NCBI GenBank assembly: GCA_051453625.1
Contig: JBOZIK010000001.1
Location: forward strand, 234,140,045-234,204,044
Origin: Welwitschia mirabilis
Taxonomy: Eukaryota; Gnetophyta; Gnetopsida; Welwitschiales
Direction: 5' to 3'
Length of the DNA: 64,000 nt
The notes under the pieces are model-generated. The model was not told the DNA's origin. It ran no database searches and saw nothing but the letters and a program-made list of their open reading frames with translations. Positions 59,160 through 64,000 of the stretch are shown here, piece by piece; the stretch's first letter is position 1, and every line of letters starts with the position of its first letter. Made by a program: the position numbers and the translations under genes.

Positions 59160-60885
59160 AAAAACAAATCCACACAAATGTAAAAATTTTCTTTTTCTTA
59201 AGTGTATATAGAAACCAATACAAATAGGAAAAGAAAGAAGTGTAGGAAATATAAAGAAACAACAAAAAGGCCTAAGTGGTCTAAAACTAAAAAGAAGCAA
59301 TCAAATCCATACATAAATAGGGGTTATTCTTCTATAAACAGAAAGTCTTGGGTAAAGGGTTAAGTGGGTTGGATAGGATGTCGTCTTTATTGTTCTTAAG
59401 TAGAAAATAGTCCAAGGTAACTGATTTATTTTAATAATGGTTTAACAAACTAATGCTATATTTCAGAAAATTTTAAAGGTGTTTCTTGAACACTTAATAG
59501 AAATGATAAAAAGCATAGAAATCCTCCTTAGTGATCACTAACCATTTTAGAGAATGATTAAGGACCTCCACTAGGTTTGTGATATGAGCATTCTTCTATG
59601 ATAACATGGAGATGGTGATCTCTGTCTAATTCTACTTACTCTAAAGAAATTAACTCTCTAAGTGCATGGAGTCCAATTCCACTTTTAATAAGTTCTATTA
59701 GAAACAAACGACCATATCAAATATTTCATAGTAAAGAAAAAGACAAATTATTATCACTATATACCTTTAATATTCAAAAGATGAACTTAAGAAGATTCTA
59801 ACTGATGCATTTTGTATCATATCATGTAGTGGACAACTTCTAACTCACTAATGATGAGTTTAAAATTTTAACAAATAGGATCCCATGAAGGACCCATAGG
59901 ATGAAAGTCCAAAGATCCCCTAGAATGAGCAATATGAAAATCCTCTTCAAAATTGAAAACTTGGCACCAGCAAAAGATAAAGACATCGTTGTGCCAAGAG
60001 GAATCGATAGCCTATTGAATGATAAGACCTTCCAATTATTTAGATTGATCAATCTGGGCTATCAAAGCCTACATCTTTAGCACCAAGTCAGTAATAGATC
60101 TATGAAGAGTCCTAGTGATTATTGAAGTAGATGAAGGAACTATTGCAAGCAATAGTGAAGGAGAAGGATGGGAGTTATAAATAGGATAGAGGATTGCAGT
60201 CCAATGGGCATAGAAAAGTTTCTTAGATCCAAATATGGTATGGTAGAAAAGCCCACAACTTGTATAAATGGGTCAACATTCAGCACCCCACTAGTATGAT
60301 CCTCTTCTAACTCAGACATCGAAGGAATTGATAATCCTATTAATGAAGAAAATTCGATAGGATCAATTACTTCATCATGAGAATAAAAACTCTTATATTT
60401 GTTCCTACTTAAATTTACTTTCTCATGAATCAATATTGGAGAAGGAAGTTGGATGTCTTCCTGTAATAAATTTTAAATAAATCTTATCAACTATCAGAAT
60501 GGGCATAGAGTAGGAATAAAAAACAAAAGTTGAGGAGTTGCGGCCATTCTAACACGACATTTATGATGGGAAAGGATCACTAAAAGAGAAAATTCCTTTT
60601 CTTTATCTTCATCGTTAAAGGTAGAAATAAGGGTGAGGATCGGTAGCAGAAGGGCCTTATCCTTTCCCTTAGAACTAGAGGTTTTTAAATAAGTCTCTTC
60701 ATGAGCTTCCATCTGTAGTATCACAAAGAGAAAGAAGAATAAGAAAGTAATATCAAGTACCCCTTTAGAAGGTAAGAGAACCAATTACCTAATCAGAGTA
60801 CATCCCACTTGTTAAAGAATAACAAAAGCCACTTTCTTCATGTAAAGACCCAAACTTCTACCTCTGAAAACTTTGAAACTTGCTC
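59160..60885 (-). pseudogene. Decayed ORF between two facing primer sites, unknown
   Basis: On the minus strand three open stretches follow each other: 60784-60494 (including ATG at about 60714; EAHEETYLKTSSSKGKDKAL), 60433-60140 (HDEVIDPIEFSSLIGLSIPS, ELEEDHTSGVLNVDPFIQVV) and 60052-59840. They may be pieces of one gag-like or other ORF belonging to the minus element D. No motif was recognised. The region also contains the leader of E. Confidence 0.35.
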
Positions 60886-60889
60886 TGAC

Positions 60890-60901
60890 GCTCTAATACC
60901 A
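60890..60901 (-). other. Primer binding site of element D (minus)
   Basis: Plus GCTCTAATACCA is TGGTATTAGAGC in minus sense, one transition from TGGTATCAGAGC, followed within four bases by the LTR end. Confidence 0.65.
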
Positions 60902-60904
60902 AAT

Positions 60905-62340
60905 TGTAACAACTAAAATTTTCTTACTTTAAGACTTCATATATCTCTAATACTAAATGAAATGGTCTAAAATTTTTATAATTGAAAAACTTCAACTTGA
61001 TCTAGTACCCAAATGTACTACTCATAATTATTTACAAGATGGAAACTTTAGATGACTCTATAATACCAAAGAAAATTCTGAGTTAAAATGATAACAAAAT
61101 AGTCAATCTAAGGTGCAAAGCCCATATATTTATATGCTTTACCTTATGATTTTGTATACCCTTATATCTAAAACATTATTATTTGATGACTTTTTAAATA
61201 AAAAGTTAAAGGGAATTCCAAGGACTCGAACTTTAATCCTCTTGATTTGTGTCTTATCATTAACGAGTTAACTGGTTAATAGAGCATATTTGTTTTTAAA
61301 CAAAAAATGTAGTAGAAGAGGGAAAATCGTAGTACAAGGAGAGAGAAACGTAGTTATTTGGGTTATGACAAGAATGAAGGGGCAGAAACTGGAAACACAT
61401 AGGCTTCACAAGCCAAAAGGTGGAAAGAGTAATGTTAGGGCACGAAGACATCATGTGGCTGGTAGAAGGCAGATCGGTGCAAATACATAGATGTGGGAGA
61501 GGTTGGCGACACAAGATCTGGAGCAAACTAAAATGGTAGAAAGGGAGAACAAAGCTACACAAGGCATTTGATGATAGGAAGGATATTGTAAGGGTTTGCA
61601 AAGCACCAGGAAAGGAATAGGTAACACATCGGTTGGGTTTAGGGTGTAGGCACTAGTGCCAACAGACAGATGTAAGCGAAGGTGATAGCACAGGGAAAGC
61701 ATATGCACAGNNNNNNNNNNNNNNNNNNNNNNNNNNNNNNNNNNNNNNNNNNNNNNNNNNNNNNNNNNNNNNNNNNNNNNNNNNNNNNNNNNNNNNNNNN
61801 NNNNNNNNNNAATTGAAGAGCATTCCAAGGACTCAAAGTTCAAACCTCTTGATTTGTGTTTTATTAATAATCGGTTAACCGATTTAATAACTAATAGAGT
61901 GTATTTTCTTTTAAACAGAAAATGTAGTAGAAGAGGGAAAATCGCAGTACAAGGAGAGAGAAACACTGTTGTTCAGGTCATGACAAGGACGAGAGGGCAA
62001 GAACTTGAAACACGTAGGCTTCACAGGCCAAAGGGCAAAAAAAGTAATGGTAGGACGTGAAGACATCATGTGGCTAGCAGAAGGCAGATTGGTGCAAATA
62101 CACGAACACGAGAAAGGCCGATGACATAAGGTCTAGAGAAAACTAAAATGGCGGAAAGGGAGAACAGAGGTGCACAAGGCATTTGGTGATAGGAAGGATA
62201 TTGTGGAGGTTTGCGAAGCACCGGGAGAGGAATAGGTAACACATCAGTATGGTTTAGGGTGCAGGAATTGGTGCTGATAGAGAGATGGAGGCGAAGGCGA
62301 TAGTGCAGGAAAAGCATATGCACATGCAATAGAACATTAA
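60905..62340 (-). repeat. LTR of element D (outer edge uncertain) with duplicated block
   Basis: In plus view it starts TGTAACAACTAAAATTTTC. It contains two copies of a block of about 0.5 kb: 61212-61710 and 61812-62335, separated by a 100-N gap. They share ATTCCAAGGACTC, TGTAGTAGAAGAGGGAAAATC, GTACAAGGAGAGAGAAAC, GACATCATGTGGCT and AAAGCATATGCACA. The block is G/A-rich and less AT-biased than its surroundings. The open frames seen in both copies (60-170 codons) are not similar to known proteins. Confidence 0.5.
61216..61275 (-). other. tRNA-like segment in the duplicated block
   Basis: On the minus strand: GGTTAACTCGTTAATGATAAG then CACAAATCAAGAGG and AGTTCGAGTCC, the last a perfect B-box (GTTCGAGTCC). 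It recurs in more decayed form at 61826-61885. Probably a tRNA-derived SINE head captured in the LTR. No complete cloverleaf. Confidence 0.4.
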
Positions 62341-63399
62341 CAGAAAGGGGTAAACAATTTCAAAACAAATCGGATTAGAAATGTATCACTGCCCCTTCCT
62401 CTTTGGATTTTTAAAAATGTATGAGAAGAGAACATTATGTAATGCAAACAATTGTTAAGAAAACGCATTTGAAGAAAGGTGAGAAATGGCAGATTCAGAC
62501 ACACACCACCAAAAAAGTTTTGTTAAATTCACTCTAAACAAATAATGAGGAGCATTTTTGTTATAGAGAGTTTAATCAATTGGATGAGGGTCTCTTTTGG
62601 TAACGCATGGAAATTTTTGAAACGCAACACTTGAGGGTAAGAAAAATTTGATAACAGCTAAGATCAGGGGTGTCTTCCCTGCACAATGAGGCATTTTAGA
62701 TCATTAAAATTGCAAGAAAATGTAGCTAAGGAACGAATGTTTGCAAGAAAAGAAAGGATTACAGGTAAGAAAAAGCTAGAGAAAACAGAAGAATGGTTGA
62801 ATATGAATTAGTTTGAATTAATTTTATTAAAACATTGGATGTAGGGAAGGTGTTACCACATAGAGTCAAGAATAAACATTAAGGGAACATAAGATAAAAC
62901 GCCCAAAGATTGAACTGTAATAAGAAATATACGCTTGATTTAATTTTTTTAAGAAAAAGAAGGGAGCACTTAATCGACTCAGCAATTATTCGACTATATA
63001 AGGCCCCGCTTTTTAATTTAGAATGTCTAGAAGACTTTTATGAGTAGTATTGAAGATTTGACGATAAAATTCTCCCTTTTAATGCTCAGAGATCATCCAC
63101 AGGTCATGAACGACTGAGTACCCCATTTGATAGTGCATGAGTTGCGTGCTCAGAAAAAATATAGAGTTCTTAAGAGGGAATGCCATTCCACCATGTGCCT
63201 ATCTTTTTCATCAGATTAAAGTGCAAAAAGCACACTAAGAGTGCTCCTAAAATGCTTGGCTCTCAGGTCCTGCAACTGCGTGCTGAACATTCAGCCTTTA
63301 AGTCCCTCTCTGCAAGAAATTTGTTGGGCAATATTTAATCATAAATCATAGTTGATCCAATGTTTAATTCATTAAAGGAGTAACGGTTCTTAGTAGTAA
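62341..63399. other. Less decayed non-coding region with a TATA box
   Basis: CpG is more frequent here than in the gypsy DNA to the left. TATATAAGG lies at 62995-63003, followed by CCCCGC. No ORF follows on the plus strand, so this may be an LTR promoter or chance. Nothing else recognised. Confidence 0.35.
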
Positions 63400-63475
63400 T
63401 GGATCAATGGCTTAGCAGTAAGAGGTAGTTACAAGATGAGAAAGGGTGTGGATTCAAACTCCACTACGAACATAA
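63400..63475 (+). other. tRNA-like SINE head
   Basis: TGGCTTAGCAGTAAG (63408-63422) resembles a tRNA D-arm/A-box. GTGGATTCAAACTCCAC (63448-63464) is a perfect 5-bp stem with 7-base TTCAAAC loop, exactly a T-arm. The acceptor stem does not pair, so it is not a functional tRNA; a tRNA-derived SINE or tRNA pseudogene is likely. Confidence 0.5.
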
Positions 63476-64000
63476 TGGCCCTTAAATTTTAATAATTAAC
63501 ATTTTCTTTTCCCAATAAATCTAAAATTTAATACTTTCAATTGAATTTAGGGGGATTCACTCAATACTCATTATTTAATCTATTGTATATTTAACATTTA
63601 AATCTTCTAATTGAATTTATATGAACTCACTTAATATCCATTCTTTAATATTTATTGACCTTAAAGAGGAGAAGTAACCAACTTTTTGGGCCTTAATTTC
63701 TATGGGTAGGAGGGAAGGTCTCATGTCTACATTTAAGGATAATCTAACAAGGATAAATAGACTCAATAAAAACTTCAATTAATCATGAATTCTTATCAAA
63801 GATTTTTTAATGAAACATTGCAATAAAATTTTCCACTTTTGTATAATTATAATATACAAAATTCAGGTTCATTCCAAATGATTTCTCAAAATCTCACAAT
63901 TTTTCCATTTGATAGCAATTAAGATATATCACAGATACATGGGCAAAAACTCAAGATTTAATAGATTTCACTAGATAACAGCTTGAAATTTTAACCTCCA
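63476..64000. other. AT-rich tail, no feature seen
   Basis: Contains two similar 60-bp phrases (AATTGAATTTA-GGG-TTCACT around 63540; AATTGAATTTATATGAACTC around 63610). No coding signal. Confidence 0.4.

Noticed and set aside
59840-60784. Host gene on the minus strand
   Set aside because: Three short frames with stops between, directly downstream of a decayed primer site. More likely an element ORF, though I could not identify it.
61451-61966. 171-codon open frame crossing an N gap
   Set aside because: A third of it is N. The frame follows from the duplicated G/A-rich block and has no similarity to known proteins.
63400-63475. Functional tRNA gene
   Set aside because: T-arm is perfect but acceptor stem bases do not pair and no standard anticodon arm can be placed.

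Overview
This is nuclear DNA from a plant, almost certainly intergenic heterochromatin of a large, repeat-rich genome. The evidence is plant-type Ty3/gypsy (Athila/Tat-like) pol domains with tRNA-Asp-type primer binding sites, plant L1 LINEs with DUF4283/CCHC ORF1 proteins, LTRs with tRNA-iMet primer sites, and tRNA-like SINE heads. The sequence is very AT-rich. Most in-frame stops and motif losses look like C-to-T or G-to-A change, as expected for old methylated DNA. I found no host gene that I can support, no rRNA and no intact tRNA. The species cannot be named from the sequence. Nineteen runs of N break the window, several flanked by duplicated sequence that suggests assembly artefacts.

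The left 39 kb is one nest of insertions. Element B (Ty3/gypsy, minus strand) has its LTR, primer site, gag, protease and first half of reverse transcriptase (RT) at about 39300-35057. Its coding resumes at 2003 and runs to 640 (RT fragment, then integrase). Element A (plus, LTRs 2004-3270 and 33724-35051) sits exactly in B's RT, flanked by a near-matching 5-bp duplication. A's own RT is cut twice. An L1 LINE (5306-11339) plus a second LINE 3' end (11721-12086) lie between FPL-type and TFTCP-type RT motifs. Element Y (LTRs 12633-14101 and 26865-28737) separates RT from RNase H. Y in turn hosts element Z (14202-21529), which kept gag and an integrase tail but lost most of pol. A then continues with RNase H, integrase and an extra ORF in the env position.

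From 39.3 to 64 kb there are fragments of another gypsy protease region (C, 39301-41150), a tandem duplication, a CA microsatellite, tRNA-like SINE pieces, and a minus-strand L1 LINE (44007-48920). These are followed by element F (minus, 50522-57284, with LTRs, tRNA-iMet primer site and polypurine tract), which carries only one degenerate Ser/Pro-rich ORF. The right end holds a third LINE ORF1 fragment, two oppositely facing LTR/primer-site units (E and D) and a 0.6-kb duplicated block.

The most interesting signal is in the LINEs. The plus-strand L1 ends its ORF2, beyond the zinc-finger (zf-RVT) region, with a recognisable DnaJ-type J-domain including the HPD motif (10740-10955). The independent minus-strand L1 carries a decayed version of the same J-domain at the same place (44255-44417). 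This suggests an L1 lineage whose ORF2 acquired a J-domain. I do not know of a description of such an element; searches that would test this are given below.
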